From Chitinophaga oryziterrae (GTDB lineage Bacteria > Bacteroidota > Bacteroidia > Chitinophagales > Chitinophagaceae), in NCBI RefSeq assembly GCF_009758125.1, contig NZ_WRXO01000001.1:558001-622000 (forward strand): a DNA stretch of 64,000 nt. Direction: 5' to 3'. The notes under the pieces are model-generated. The model made no database searches and had not been told where the DNA came from. It was given only the letters and a program-made list of their open reading frames with translations. The translations under genes were made by a program, and so were the position numbers. Shown here in pieces: positions 8,264 to 17,545 of the stretch. Position 1 is the stretch's first letter, and every line of letters starts with the position of its first letter.

Positions 8264-9586
8264 TTAATTCTTCACGTTCATCTTGATGTCATTGCTATCC
8301 CCCTTCTGAATAATGTAAATATTCTTATTCTCGAAGTAATCAGGAGTTGGTTCTCCTTCTTTCAGATAAACAGGCTGATAATTAAAATCGCTGAATATTT
8401 TCTTTGAAGGATCATTGATATTGCTATTAAAATAAACACCTTTATCTGATAACTGTTTTACAAAATACCATGTCAGCTCAAAGCCTTTAAACGCCATATC
8501 AGAAGGGCGGGATTTATACACTCTCTTAAAATAATCAGTGATATAACGGCTGTATGCATCGGTTTTATCATTGAAATAAGGAGAGGAATAATAGATCTGC
8601 ATACCCTTAAACTCAGGCTCTTTGAACTTCATGATATCCCATGTAGGCATACCAAATACCTGGATAGGGTAAGTGGGCATCTGCACACTTAACTTACGCA
8701 TGATATCTTTAGCGCTGGTTTCATCCAGTGCGGTCACCACACAAAGATTCGGACGGTCTGCAATTAAATACTGAGCTAATTCAGCGTCCGTTGTTGCATC
8801 ACTCCAGATCACTTCCCGCAGACGGGACTTCTTAGGATTGGTGGTCTTCTCATAGTCTGCTTTGAAATCAGCTACCAGGTGTTTTTCCAGCGGAGTGTTA
8901 TGAGAGAGTATCAGAATATTCTTAGTAGCAAAAGCATCCTGTAAGTACTGCTGTATCGCTTCGCAATGCGTTTTCAGCAGACTGTTGGTAATGAGCAGGA
9001 AAGGATTGCTGTTAATGCCACCATCATTCGGATAGGTAGCAGATACCAGGTTAATCTGTTTTTCCCTGGCTACATCGCTCAGCTCTTTCAGTTCCGGAGT
9101 TCCTACAGCTGCAATGATCAGGTCCGTAGAATCCAGTGCTTTATTATGAAATAACGTCTGGGGATTATTTTGTCTTGCTTTGCTGTCGTACACAACAACA
9201 TTCAGTTTAACACCCTGTATTTGCAGACTGTCAAGCGCCAGTTGTACGCCTTCGTAAAAGTCAAGCCCGGGTAACACATAACGGGGCAGGGTACGCCCGG
9301 GTATTTCGGTCGTATTGGAAAATACGGAATCAAGATACAGTGGAGAAAAGAGTGCAATGTTGTAGGCATCTTTTTTTACTTCACGACCAAAAGCAGGCAC
9401 ATTGAACGGAGCTGCTTTTTCTTCTTTTTTACCGTTGTCTTTCTTTACTTCCTGAACAGGTTTCGATACAGTTGGCGGCGGCATATTTGTCGTTTTACTG
9501 CTCTTTCTGGTAGTGGAACAGGCAGACAACAAAACAGCCAGCACGCATGCAGCAATAAGATGGCTGCATATTTTGGATTTACTCAT
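8264..9586 (-). CDS. Lipoprotein with periplasmic-binding (ABC substrate-binding-like) fold
   Basis: The start at 9586 (MSKSKICSHLIAACV) gives a lipoprotein signal ending in the lipobox LSAC; an upstream ATG at 9625 would add 13 residues before it and lies inside the guaA terminator hairpin, so I reject it. The 440-residue product is a type-I periplasmic-binding-protein-like lipoprotein of the branched-chain amino-acid receptor / LpoA-LppC-like group, with text such as YNIALFSPLYLDSVF and GLDFYEGVQLALDSL. No permease or ATPase gene is near, so transport is unproven. It probably sits on the outer or inner membrane facing the periplasm. It lies just downstream of guaA in the same direction. Confidence 0.8.
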   Translation of the reverse strand: MSKSKICSHLIAACVLAVLLSACSTTRKSSKTTNMPPPTVSKPVQEVKKDNGKKEEKAAPFNVPAFGREVKKDAYNIALFSPLYLDSVFSNTTEIPGRTLPRYVLPGLDFYEGVQLALDSLQIQGVKLNVVVYDSKARQNNPQTLFHNKALDSTDLIIAAVGTPELKELSDVAREKQINLVSATYPNDGGINSNPFLLITNSLLKTHCEAIQQYLQDAFATKNILILSHNTPLEKHLVADFKADYEKTTNPKKSRLREVIWSDATTDAELAQYLIADRPNLCVVTALDETSAKDIMRKLSVQMPTYPIQVFGMPTWDIMKFKEPEFKGMQIYYSSPYFNDKTDAYSRYITDYFKRVYKSRPSDMAFKGFELTWYFVKQLSDKGVYFNSNINDPSKKIFSDFNYQPVYLKEGEPTPDYFENKNIYIIQKGDSNDIKMNVKN

Positions 9587-9623
9587 AGCGATCATTAAAT
9601 TACAAAAATCATTCCCAACAAAC

Positions 9624-9665
9624 ATATTACAAAGAAAGCCCCGTCCGGAGCTTCCTTTGTAATAT
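9624..9665 (-). terminator. Hairpin terminator after guaA
   Basis: An 11-bp outer stem (9624-9634 with 9655-9665) encloses a GC-rich inner stem (AAGCCCCG/CGGAGCTT). On the minus strand the inner stem is followed by TTTCTTT. It lies directly after the guaA stop codon and covers the first candidate start of the next gene. Confidence 0.75.
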
Positions 9666-9671
9666 CAAAAA

Positions 9672-11210
9672 CTATTCCCACTCAATAGTAGCAGGCGGCT
9701 TGGAGCTGATGTCGTACACCACTCTGTTAATACCTTTCACTCTGTTTATAATATCGTTGGACATTTTTGCCAGGAATTCATATGGAAGATGTGCCCAGTC
9801 GGCAGTCATTCCATCCGTAGAAGTTACCGCACGTAATGCAATGGTAAATTCATACGTTCTTTCATCGCCCATTACACCTACACTCTGTACCGGAAGAAGG
9901 ATAGTACCCGCCTGCCATACTTTGTCGTAGAGTCCCGCATCACGCAGTCCGTCTATATATATGGCGTCCGCTTCCTGCAGCATCGCTACTTTATCCGGCG
10001 TGATATCACCCAGAATACGGATAGCCAGACCAGGGCCCGGGAACGGATGACGGCCCAGGAATACTTCACTGATGCCTATCTCACGGCCTACACGCCTTAC
10101 TTCATCTTTAAAAAGGAAACGTAATGGTTCTACCAGGCCCATCTTCATCTTTTCCGGTAATCCACCTACGTTGTGATGGGATTTAATAGTCACGGAAGGA
10201 CCATTTACAGAAACAGACTCGATTACATCAGGATAGATAGTACCCTGTCCCAGGAAAGAAATATCCTGTAACTGGGTAGATTCCTGCTGGAATACCTCAA
10301 TGAAGAGGCGGCCGATGATCTTACGTTTTGTTTCAGGATCACTCACCCCTTTCAGTTCACCGTAAAAGAGTTCTTGTGCATTCACTCCTTTTACGTTCAA
10401 TCCCATATGTTTATATGAGTCCAGTACAGTCGCATATTCATCTTTACGAAGCAGTCCGTTATCCACAAATACGCAATACAGGTTTTTACCTATTGCTTTG
10501 TGGATCAGTTCTGCCGCTACAGTAGAATCTACCCCTCCGCTCAGGGCCATCACTACTTTCTTATCACCTACCTGGTTCCTGATCTTTTCTATAGTCTCCT
10601 GTACAAAAGCAGCAGGGGTCCAGTCCTGTTTGCAACCGCAGATATGTACCAGGAAGTTGCGCAACAGCAGCTTACCTTCCAGGGAATGTGTTACTTCCGG
10701 ATGGAACTGCAGGCCCAGCAGCGGATTTGCAGCTATTTTATCTGCCTTGAAGGCTGCTACGGGAATGGTATCCGTAGTGGCGATCACTTCAAAACCGGCC
10801 GGCAGTTTCACGATAGAATCTGAATGGCTCATCCATACCTGGCTGCGGGGAGAGATATCGTATAATAACTTTTCTTCCCTGTTGTCGTGCTCCATGAAAG
10901 CACGGCCATATTCACGGATAGTACTTTTAGCTACTTCTCCGCCAAAATTTTTAGCCATCAGCTGGGCGCCATAGCAAACCCCCAGTACCGGAACTTTAGC
11001 CGCCATGGCTGCAATATCTACCGAAGGAGCCTGTGCATCGTTCACAGAGAACGGGCTGCCTGATAAAATAATGCCTTTAATCGTATCATCCCATTGTACC
11101 GGTTGAAGACAAGGTTTGATTTCACAATAAATATTCAGCTCCCTGATGCTACGTGCAATCAATTGCGTATACTGGGAGCCAAAATCGAGGATTAGTATCT
11201 TTTCTGTCAT
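9672..11210 (-). CDS. guaA: GMP synthase (glutamine-hydrolysing)
   Basis: This enzyme converts XMP, glutamine and ATP to GMP in the cytoplasm. The 512-residue product has an N-terminal class-I amidotransferase (nucleophile C79 in GVCYGAQ; H170/E172 in FHPEV), then the ATP-pyrophosphatase PP-loop SGGVDSTV, and the C-terminal dimerisation domain ending PPATIEWE. The start at 11210 (MTEKILIL) is preferred: a strong promoter lies at 11218-11247, so the ATG at 11240 would be upstream of transcription. The mRNA leader is only a few bases long. Confidence 0.98.
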   Translation of the reverse strand: MTEKILILDFGSQYTQLIARSIRELNIYCEIKPCLQPVQWDDTIKGIILSGSPFSVNDAQAPSVDIAAMAAKVPVLGVCYGAQLMAKNFGGEVAKSTIREYGRAFMEHDNREEKLLYDISPRSQVWMSHSDSIVKLPAGFEVIATTDTIPVAAFKADKIAANPLLGLQFHPEVTHSLEGKLLLRNFLVHICGCKQDWTPAAFVQETIEKIRNQVGDKKVVMALSGGVDSTVAAELIHKAIGKNLYCVFVDNGLLRKDEYATVLDSYKHMGLNVKGVNAQELFYGELKGVSDPETKRKIIGRLFIEVFQQESTQLQDISFLGQGTIYPDVIESVSVNGPSVTIKSHHNVGGLPEKMKMGLVEPLRFLFKDEVRRVGREIGISEVFLGRHPFPGPGLAIRILGDITPDKVAMLQEADAIYIDGLRDAGLYDKVWQAGTILLPVQSVGVMGDERTYEFTIALRAVTSTDGMTADWAHLPYEFLAKMSNDIINRVKGINRVVYDISSKPPATIEWE

Positions 11211-11217
11211 GGTGGTG

Positions 11218-11247
11218 CAAAGATAAAGGCCTAATATCAAATCCCAA
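11218..11247 (-). promoter_or_regulatory. Bacteroidota-type promoter of guaA
   Basis: On the minus strand TTG (11245-11247) is followed after 19 bases by TATCTTTG (11218-11225), a full match to the Bacteroidota -7 consensus TAnnTTTG. Transcription would begin close to the ATG at 11210. Confidence 0.7.
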
Positions 11248-11375
11248 GTCTGAAAATAAGAATAGTCTTACACAATCGAAAATTTAATAATATGATTACT
11301 ATGCATGGCATTGTCAATCAGTTTTGTATTTTCGGGCCGTTATCCGCCATTTTAAAGACCCATAAATATTATCTA

Positions 11376-12095
11376 ATGAAGCATTTATCTTACGCTACAT
11401 CGTTGATCCTGTTTGCCCTGACCCTGTTTTCCTGTGATGGAAGACATATAAAAGGCAGTGGCCACGTAACTACAGCAACCAAAAACGTAGGAAGTTATAA
11501 AACAGTGTCAGTACACTCCTCTGTGGACGTATACGTGACCCAGGGCCCGGAAGCTGCCGTGGTGATAGAGGCAGAGGACAATATCATTCCTTATATCATA
11601 ATTGAAGAGGATGGGGGTGAATTGTCTATCAGGCAAAAAAACAATACCTCTTATAGTACGTCTCATCCCATTAAGATAAAACTGACAGCGCCTGATATCA
11701 CCGGGCTGAATCTGACCAGCTCCGGTAGTATCCATCTGGTAAATACGATTGATAATGAGGAATCTGTAACTTTGAGCGTAACCGGCAGCGGTGAAATCAA
11801 AGGAAATATCCATACTCCGGAAGTAAAGGCAAATATTACAGGATCCGGCGATATGACCATTACCGGAGAAACCAGGGACATAGAGTATGAAGGTACCGGT
11901 AGCGGGGATTTCAGGGCAAAAGGACTGAAGGCGGAGAATGCCACAGTAAGCCTCACCGGCAGCGGCGATGCTGACATCAACGCCAGCGCAAAACTGGAGG
12001 CTAATACCACCGGTTCCGGAGACGTGAATTATTATGGCAATCCGCAGGTGACTTCCAACAAGACCGGATCCGGTGACGTTCACAAAAAAGGTTAA
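11376..12095 (+). CDS. Head-GIN-domain lipoprotein (DUF2807)
   Basis: Starting at 11376 the protein opens MKHLSYATSLILFALTLFSC, a lipoprotein signal with Cys20; the longer frame from 11292 would bury this signal. The rest is a right-handed beta-helix of the putative auto-transporter adhesin head GIN type. It has a ladder of at least six S/TGSG(D/E) turns (VTGSGEI, ITGSGDM, GTGSGDF, LTGSGDA, TTGSGDV, KTGSGDV). The family is common in Bacteroidota and its function is unclear; surface or periplasmic binding is the usual guess. The methyltransferase gene begins 2 bp after its stop codon. Confidence 0.88.
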   Translation: MKHLSYATSLILFALTLFSCDGRHIKGSGHVTTATKNVGSYKTVSVHSSVDVYVTQGPEAAVVIEAEDNIIPYIIIEEDGGELSIRQKNNTSYSTSHPIKIKLTAPDITGLNLTSSGSIHLVNTIDNEESVTLSVTGSGEIKGNIHTPEVKANITGSGDMTITGETRDIEYEGTGSGDFRAKGLKAENATVSLTGSGDADINASAKLEANTTGSGDVNYYGNPQVTSNKTGSGDVHKKG

Positions 12096-12097
12096 AT

Positions 12098-12739
12098 ATG
12101 GATATGAAGTTCGCGGAAGCGGCCCGACAGCTACGACAGCCGGAAGGTGAAGGTGGCGTGAAAATGGGGGAGCAGATGAATAAGTCCAACCGCCTGATAT
12201 ACGAAATGACATTGAACTTCCTGCAGATGAAAAGAGAAGATGCCATTCTGGAAATAGGAATGGGAAATGGTCATTTTGTGCGGGAACTGATAGAAAAAGA
12301 ACCTTCTGTTCATTACACCGGTATAGATTTATCCGATGTAATGGTGGAAGCAGCACGCCGTGAAAATGAAGGGATTACTTTTCATTGCGCAACAGCAGAA
12401 AAAATGCCGGTAGAAGATGCTGGCTTCAATAAAGTATTTGGTGTAAACGTATTGTACTTCTGGGACCAACCTGCCGTTACACTCAAAGAAATTGCCCGTG
12501 TACTAAAACCGGAAGGAGAGCTGATACTGGCGATCCGCTCTAAAGCTACCATGCAACTGCTGCCTTTTATCGACAACGGTTTTACATTGTATGATATTGA
12601 AACGGCCACAAAACTGCTACAGGAAAATGGTTTTCGCGTAACAGAAGTCATCAGTGCAATAGAGCCTGAAAAGCTGGCTGCTGACGGTAGCAGGCTGGTG
12701 CAGCTGGAAAATATATGCATACGGGGCGTGAAAATTTAA
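12098..12739 (+). CDS. Class I SAM-dependent methyltransferase
   Basis: This 213-residue Rossmann methyltransferase has motif I ILEIGMGNGHF (residues 50-60), an acidic end of strand two (YTGIDLSD), motif II-like FGVNVLYFW, and RVLKPEGELILAI. It resembles the UbiE/Methyltransf_11 group. The substrate is unknown. It follows the GIN lipoprotein by 2 bp and is probably co-transcribed with it. It lies just before the pigment locus, but a separate promoter is likely between them, so a role in pigment methylation is only a possibility. Confidence 0.87.
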   Translation: MDMKFAEAARQLRQPEGEGGVKMGEQMNKSNRLIYEMTLNFLQMKREDAILEIGMGNGHFVRELIEKEPSVHYTGIDLSDVMVEAARRENEGITFHCATAEKMPVEDAGFNKVFGVNVLYFWDQPAVTLKEIARVLKPEGELILAIRSKATMQLLPFIDNGFTLYDIETATKLLQENGFRVTEVISAIEPEKLAADGSRLVQLENICIRGVKI

Positions 12740-12753
12740 GTTGTATTTAACAT

Positions 12754-12781
12754 TTGGTTAATCATACAAACGGCATCTTTG
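12754..12781 (+). promoter_or_regulatory. Possible promoter of the dar locus
   Basis: TTG (12754-12756) and CATCTTTG (12774-12781) are separated by 17 bases. The -7 box matches TAnnTTTG at 7 of 8 positions, but the spacer is shorter than in the clearer promoters of this window. It would leave a leader of about 200 nt before DarA. Confidence 0.35.
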
Positions 12782-12989
12782 TAGTTCTTAAGGAAAATAT
12801 TAAGTCCTTTGGCCACGGTACTGTTGTAAACAAATGCAGAGGATTGCAGCAGTACCTGGCTAAGGCACAAGAACTACTTCCCGCCACCATCACACCTCCA
12901 TACCCGTATCATATAACAAAAAAATATCTTTACTCTACAGTTGTTTTTTGTATGTTTACAGGAACAATTGTTCAACTCCTATTCCTTGT

Positions 12990-13910
12990 ATGACTGAACG
13001 ACCTAAGATCCTGGTAGTATATTATACGCAAACCGGGCAACTGAAAAGAATCATCGATAATGTGGTAGGACCTTTACAAGACAAGGCTACTATTGTGTAT
13101 GAGGAGATTAAGCCTGTGCAGCCATTTACGTTCCCATGGGATAAGCAAGTGTTTTTTGATACCATGCCTGAAACAGTATTGGGAAGACCCCGTGCAATAG
13201 AACCGTTAAAGGTTGATCCGGACGAACATTTTGATCTTGTTATACTGGCCTACCAACCCTGGTTCCTGTCTCCGTCACAGCCAACAGCTGCATTCCTGCA
13301 AAATGAAACTGCGAAACGTTTACTGAAAGATAAACCGGTAGTTACACTGATGGGATGCCGTAACATGTGGCTGAACGCGCAGGAAAAGGTAAAAGGTTAC
13401 CTGCAGCAGGCTGGTGCTAAACTGGTAGGTAATATAGTACTGGTAGATACTTCTCCAAACCTGATAGCGTTGCTCACCGTATTACGCTGGCAGTTCAAAG
13501 GACAGAAAGAAGCGACTAAATGGTTACCCGCGGCCGGTGTACAGGAGAAAGATATCATGGCATCTTCCCGTTTTGCTGCACCCTTGCAGAAAGCCCTGGA
13601 TTCCGGACAGTGGGATGCCCTGCATCCTGAACTGATGGAACTCAAAGCCGTTGAATTAAAACCTAACCTGATATTACTTGAACAGAGAGGGATCAGTGCT
13701 TTTGGCTTCTGGTCTAAATTCATAAGTGCCAAAGGTGGGCCGGGCGCACCTGAAAGAAAGGGCCGGTTAACCATGTACCGTTTATTGTTATTAGCTGGTA
13801 TCTTTGTCCTTACACCCATTGATAAGGTATCTTCAATCATAAAGTTAACCTTCAGGAAAACCAAACTGCAGGAAGACGTTGAGTACTTTAAAGGTATACA
13901 CCTGCGTTAA
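12990..13910 (+). CDS. darA: Dialkylresorcinol-condensing enzyme DarA-type protein
   Basis: The N-terminus (KILVVYYTQTGQLKRI) is flavodoxin-like. The 306-residue protein matches the DarA type found with DarB in flexirubin loci of Flavobacterium and Chitinophaga. Residues near MYRLLLLAGIFVLTPIDKV form a hydrophobic C-terminal segment, suggesting membrane association. DarA works with the DarB ketosynthase in making the dialkylresorcinol half of the pigment; its exact chemistry is not settled to my knowledge. I start at the ATG at 12990 (MTERPKIL); the frame extends 14 codons upstream with atypical text. It is the first gene of the cluster. Confidence 0.8.
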   Translation: MTERPKILVVYYTQTGQLKRIIDNVVGPLQDKATIVYEEIKPVQPFTFPWDKQVFFDTMPETVLGRPRAIEPLKVDPDEHFDLVILAYQPWFLSPSQPTAAFLQNETAKRLLKDKPVVTLMGCRNMWLNAQEKVKGYLQQAGAKLVGNIVLVDTSPNLIALLTVLRWQFKGQKEATKWLPAAGVQEKDIMASSRFAAPLQKALDSGQWDALHPELMELKAVELKPNLILLEQRGISAFGFWSKFISAKGGPGAPERKGRLTMYRLLLLAGIFVLTPIDKVSSIIKLTFRKTKLQEDVEYFKGIHLR

Positions 13911-14050
13911 ATTTCGCAGGCAGTCATGTAATTAGCTAACATTGAGGGGAAGTATTATCTGCTATTTACGGTTATATCCGTATTGTATTTTATATTTACA
14001 GGCGTTTGTATGCAGTTTTATGCTAAAATAGCACTAGAAAAAGGGGGAAG

Positions 14051-14084
14051 GGACAACGCCAGTCAGCCCGGTAGGGTGTCCGGC
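14051..14084 (+). other. Possible structured leader of darB
   Basis: The 210-bp gap 13911-14121 between darA and darB is longer than the other gaps in this cluster. GGACA (14051-14055) can pair with TGTCC (14077-14081) around CCC/GGG (14067-14069 with 14074-14076); GCC/GGC (14058-14060, 14082-14084) offers a competing pair. A purine-rich AAAAAGGGGGAAGG precedes it. I cannot match it to a known riboswitch. Confidence 0.25.
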
Positions 14085-14121
14085 ATCAAAATAAACACAA
14101 AAAAATAGGAACCTAATTCAA

Positions 14122-15258
14122 ATGAAGGAAGTTTATATTACAAGGCTCTCTAAATTTTTGCCAAACGAGCCAGTCGGGAATGATGATATGGAAAGCATAC
14201 TGGGAATGGTGAATGGAAAGCCTTCACGTGCGCGTGTGAGGATTCTGGGGAATAATAAAATTAAAACCCGCTATTACTCATTAGATAAAGAAGGTAACTC
14301 CACCCACACCAATGCTGATATGACAGCCCTGGCGGTGAAAGGACTTTTCGACGATAAATTCCCTATCAGCAAGCTGCAATTGCTGGCTTGCGGTACTACT
14401 TCTCCCGACCAGTTATTACCTAACCATGCCGTAATGGTCCATGGCCTGCTCAAATGCCAGCCTGTAGAACTGATTTCAGCTACGGGCGCCTGTGCTGCAG
14501 GAATGCAGGCTTTTAAATACGCCTGGATGTCCATCAAATGTGGTAACTCTGAGAATGGTGTAAGTACAGGTTCCGAAAAACTGTCCAGCTGGATGCAGGC
14601 AGAGAAATTCGAACCTGAAACAGACAACCTCAAACTGCTGGATGAAAATCCTATCATCGCTTTTGAAAAAGACTTCCTGCGCTGGATGTTGTCCGACGGT
14701 GCCTGCGCTGCTTTATTCCAGGATAAACCTAATGAAGACGGATTATCCCTGCGCGTAGACTGGGTAGAGATCGCTTCCTATGCACATGAGCTGGAAACCT
14801 GTATGTATGCCGGTTCTGTGAAAAATGAAGATGGTTCCGTTACCGGCTGGTCCGTCATGAAACCGGACCAATGGGTGAAACAAAGCGTATTCGCTTTCAA
14901 ACAGGATACCCGTTTACTGGGCAATAACATTGTTCCGTCCGGTGCTAAAATGTGGAAAGAACTGGTAGAACGCTATAATATAGATATTGATAAGGTGGAT
15001 TATTTCCTGCCTCATCTGTCATCCGAATTCTTCCGTGCTAAAATAGATGAAGAGATCACCCGTCTGGGCGTTGCTATCCCACAGGAAAAATGGTTTACCA
15101 ACCTGGTGAAAGTAGGGAATGTCGGTACGGCTTCTCCTTATTTTATGCTGGAAGAAATGATGAATACCGGGATGCTGAAAAAAGGACAAACCATTGTAAT
15201 GATGGTGCCTGAAAGCGCCCGTTTTACATACGCATACGCATACCTCACGGTTGTTTAA
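14122..15258 (+). CDS. darB: Ketosynthase III-type dialkylresorcinol synthase DarB
   Basis: This 378-residue FabH-like ketosynthase has the Cys-His-Asn triad: C124 in TGACAAGMQ, H298 in LPHLSSEFF and N333 in KVGNVGTAS. DarB enzymes condense a beta-ketoacyl and an alpha,beta-unsaturated acyl thioester into a cyclohexanedione that becomes a dialkylresorcinol. In flexirubins this ring is esterified to an aryl-polyene acid. Position directly after DarA supports the assignment. A hairpin terminator after the gene suggests that darAB can be transcribed apart from the downstream genes. Confidence 0.9.
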   Translation: MKEVYITRLSKFLPNEPVGNDDMESILGMVNGKPSRARVRILGNNKIKTRYYSLDKEGNSTHTNADMTALAVKGLFDDKFPISKLQLLACGTTSPDQLLPNHAVMVHGLLKCQPVELISATGACAAGMQAFKYAWMSIKCGNSENGVSTGSEKLSSWMQAEKFEPETDNLKLLDENPIIAFEKDFLRWMLSDGACAALFQDKPNEDGLSLRVDWVEIASYAHELETCMYAGSVKNEDGSVTGWSVMKPDQWVKQSVFAFKQDTRLLGNNIVPSGAKMWKELVERYNIDIDKVDYFLPHLSSEFFRAKIDEEITRLGVAIPQEKWFTNLVKVGNVGTASPYFMLEEMMNTGMLKKGQTIVMMVPESARFTYAYAYLTVV

Positions 15259-15279
15259 TGAGCAACCTGTAACTTATAT

Positions 15280-15320
15280 AAAGGAGCTTAGTGTTATTAC
15301 ACGGCTCCTTTTATTTTAAT
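15280..15320 (+). terminator. Terminator after darB
   Basis: AAAGGAGC (15280-15287) pairs with GCTCCTTT (15304-15311), an inner GTGT/ACAC stem closes the loop, and TTATTTTA follows. It lies 22 bp after the darB stop codon. Confidence 0.75.
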
Positions 15321-15370
15321 GTAAATTTGGCTTTTGTGAAGATGCAGATCACTTAAAGACAATAAAAACC

Positions 15371-15772
15371 ATGAAAAAAGAGGAAGTTCCCCAGGATGGT
15401 AATAACATGCATGAAGGTACCTTCAAACAGTTATTCTATGCTACAGATAATGAGGGAAAGTATGTACCGGTGACCAGTGTAGGCTGGGAACCCGAAAATG
15501 TGGCCATGCAACAGGCCTGGGAAGAGGTACATGCCCGTGTGGAAAAGGCGCGGCAACTGGTGCTGTCCGGCGAAATAAGCCCCATCAGCTACTACATGGA
15601 AAAGAATATTATGGACCTGGCACTGCTGGCCAGTTATGTCAGCAAATTCCAATGGCAGGTGAAACGGCATATGAAACCTGCTGTATTTAAGAATCTGAGC
15701 GAACGCACCTTACAGCGCTATGCTGCGGCGTTTAAGATCACTGTTGATGAATTAAAGCATATTAAGGAATAG
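15371..15772 (+). CDS. Small helix-turn-helix-like protein of the flexirubin locus
   Basis: The 133-residue product has no signal peptide. Its C-terminal half (MDLALLASYVSKFQWQVKRH, then VFKNLSERTLQRYAAAFKI) reads like a Cro/XRE-type helix-turn-helix followed by a helix, ending DELKHIKE. It may be a regulator or a small scaffold protein. It sits 5 bp before the BtrH-type gene and is part of the same transcription unit as the exporter and ketosynthases. Function is inferred from position only. Confidence 0.7.
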   Translation: MKKEEVPQDGNNMHEGTFKQLFYATDNEGKYVPVTSVGWEPENVAMQQAWEEVHARVEKARQLVLSGEISPISYYMEKNIMDLALLASYVSKFQWQVKRHMKPAVFKNLSERTLQRYAAAFKITVDELKHIKE

Positions 15773-15777
15773 TAATT

Positions 15778-16782
15778 ATGAGCGATATACAGTTCAGTCA
15801 TGTGCAAACTGCGCATTGTGAAAGCGGAGTTATTTCAAACATTTTCCGTCACTATGGCTTACATATCAGCGAACCAATGGCCTTCGGTATTGGTGCAGGT
15901 ATCTTCTTCGGGCATTTACCTTTTCTGAAGGTAAACGGTGTTCCCGGTACTACCTACCGCATATGGCCGGGCGCTATCTTCCAGCGCGTATGTAAACGCC
16001 TGGGAGTTAAAATGCAGTCGCAGAATTTCTCTACACCGGAAAAAGCCATGCTGGAGCTGGACCGTATACTGGAAAAAGGTACACCGGTAGGCATGTTATC
16101 CAGCGTGTACTACCTGCCCTACTTACCTGCTGCTTACCGTTTCCATTTCAACGCTCATAATATTCTGGCATTTGGCAAGAGCGGGGACAACTACCAGATC
16201 AGTGATCCGGTAATGGACCACATCACGGAAATAGACCCCAAAAGCCTGGCAGAAGCCCGCTTTGCGAAAGGTTTTCCGGCTCCTAAAGGTAAAATGTATT
16301 ATGCGCTGAGCGTTCCCGAACAGGTATCCTTACAGAAACCTATTAAAGAAGGGATCGATCAGTCTTGTCATTATATGCTAAAACTGCGCCTGCCTATGTT
16401 TGGCGTTAGTGGTATCCGCTACCTTGCCAAACGTTTAAAGCATTACCCTGAAAAAGTAGGAGAACGCAAAGCCGTGCTATACCTGGGAAATATCATCAGG
16501 ATGCAGGAAGAAATAGGTACCGGTGGCGCCGGATTCCGTTTCATGTATGCTGCTTTCTTACAGGAAGCTGCTAACCTGCTACAGAAGGAGGAACTGGGGG
16601 TATTGTCACAGGACCTTACCCGTGTGGGAGACCTCTGGCGCAACTTTGCCTTCAACGCCGGCAGGGTATGCAAGAACAGGGCCGTGAATAACGTGTCCTA
16701 TGGAGAACTGAGTGAAATGCTGATGCAATGTGCCGCGGAAGAAGAACTGGTGTTCAAACGCCTGTCCAAAGTAAAATTATAA
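15778..16782 (+). CDS. BtrH N-terminal domain protein (acyltransferase-like)
   Basis: This 334-residue protein begins with the BtrH N-terminal domain (FSHVQTAHCESGVISNIFRH), a papain-like fold with Cys14 and a histidine in FNAHNILAFG (about residue 127). In butirosin synthesis BtrH moves an acyl group from an acyl carrier protein to its acceptor. The C-terminal half is the DUF4872-like helical domain. In a pigment locus it is a good candidate for ester or amide formation from an ACP-bound chain, for example joining the polyene acid to the resorcinol; this is inference. The ABC transporter ATPase starts 3 bp after its stop. Confidence 0.8.
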   Translation: MSDIQFSHVQTAHCESGVISNIFRHYGLHISEPMAFGIGAGIFFGHLPFLKVNGVPGTTYRIWPGAIFQRVCKRLGVKMQSQNFSTPEKAMLELDRILEKGTPVGMLSSVYYLPYLPAAYRFHFNAHNILAFGKSGDNYQISDPVMDHITEIDPKSLAEARFAKGFPAPKGKMYYALSVPEQVSLQKPIKEGIDQSCHYMLKLRLPMFGVSGIRYLAKRLKHYPEKVGERKAVLYLGNIIRMQEEIGTGGAGFRFMYAAFLQEAANLLQKEELGVLSQDLTRVGDLWRNFAFNAGRVCKNRAVNNVSYGELSEMLMQCAAEEELVFKRLSKVKL

Positions 16783-16785
16783 AGA

Positions 16786-17532
16786 ATGACGAGCATCGCG
16801 GTAAAGGACCTGCATAAAACATACAAAGGTGCGTTGGAACCTTCTCTCAGAGGACTGTCCTTTAGCTTTCAGAAGGATGCTATTGTAGGATTGTTAGGGC
16901 CTAACGGTGCAGGGAAAACGACGACGATCTCTATTTTATGCGGACTGGTAAAAGCGGACAGCGGGCAGGTGAAAATATTTGATATGCCGCAGGACGCCGC
17001 TCACCGGGAAGAGATTAAACGACTGGTAGGCGTAGTGCCACAGCAGATCGCTTTATTCCCGGAACTCACCGCTATAGAAAACCTCGTTTATTTCGGCAAC
17101 CTCTACGGATTAAAAGGAAAAGGACTGCGGTCCCGCATAGATGAATACTTACAGCTATTCGGACTGGAAAAGAACGGTAACAAAGAAGTGCACCGCTTTT
17201 CCGGAGGAATGAAACGCCGTACAAATATTATAGCAGCCATCCTGCATCAGCCACAATTGCTGATCCTGGATGAGCCTACTGCCGGTGTGGATGTACAGTC
17301 GCGCAGCATGATCCTGCAATTCCTGCGGGAATACAACAAGCAGGGGGTGAGCATTGTATACACATCACATTTACTGGAAGAAGCGCAGACCATCTGCAGT
17401 GAGGTAGCCATCATCGATGAGGGCCGGTTGATCGTACAGGGTACTCCGGATGCACTGATTGCTAAACACAGCAATTGTCGCAACCTGGAAGATGTGTTTT
17501 TGCATTATACCGGTTATGCGGTGAGGGATTAA
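16786..17532 (+). CDS. ABC transporter ATP-binding protein
   Basis: A 248-residue ABC ATPase with Walker A GPNGAGKTTT, Q-loop PQQIALF, signature FSGGMKRR, Walker B LLILDEP and the switch histidine in TSHLLEE. The type is the drug/lipid exporter group (CcmA/NodI-like). It pairs with the permease 13 bp downstream and probably moves the pigment or its lipid precursor across the inner membrane, since flexirubins end up in the outer membrane. Confidence 0.93.
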   Translation: MTSIAVKDLHKTYKGALEPSLRGLSFSFQKDAIVGLLGPNGAGKTTTISILCGLVKADSGQVKIFDMPQDAAHREEIKRLVGVVPQQIALFPELTAIENLVYFGNLYGLKGKGLRSRIDEYLQLFGLEKNGNKEVHRFSGGMKRRTNIIAAILHQPQLLILDEPTAGVDVQSRSMILQFLREYNKQGVSIVYTSHLLEEAQTICSEVAIIDEGRLIVQGTPDALIAKHSNCRNLEDVFLHYTGYAVRD

Positions 17533-17545
17533 TTATAAAATATTC

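Noticed and set aside
11508-12356. 282-aa open frame on the minus strand
   Set aside because: It is antisense to the GIN lipoprotein and methyltransferase genes, which have clear motifs and starts; its product shows no family features.
12948-12989. Upstream start for DarA
   Set aside because: The 14 added residues (MYVYRNNCSTPIPC) are unlike the family; the flavodoxin-like strand begins right after ATG 12990.
14051-14084. Known riboswitch (cobalamin or TPP type) before darB
   Set aside because: Some G-rich and GCCAGTC words recall such elements, but the conserved cores are not present in order.
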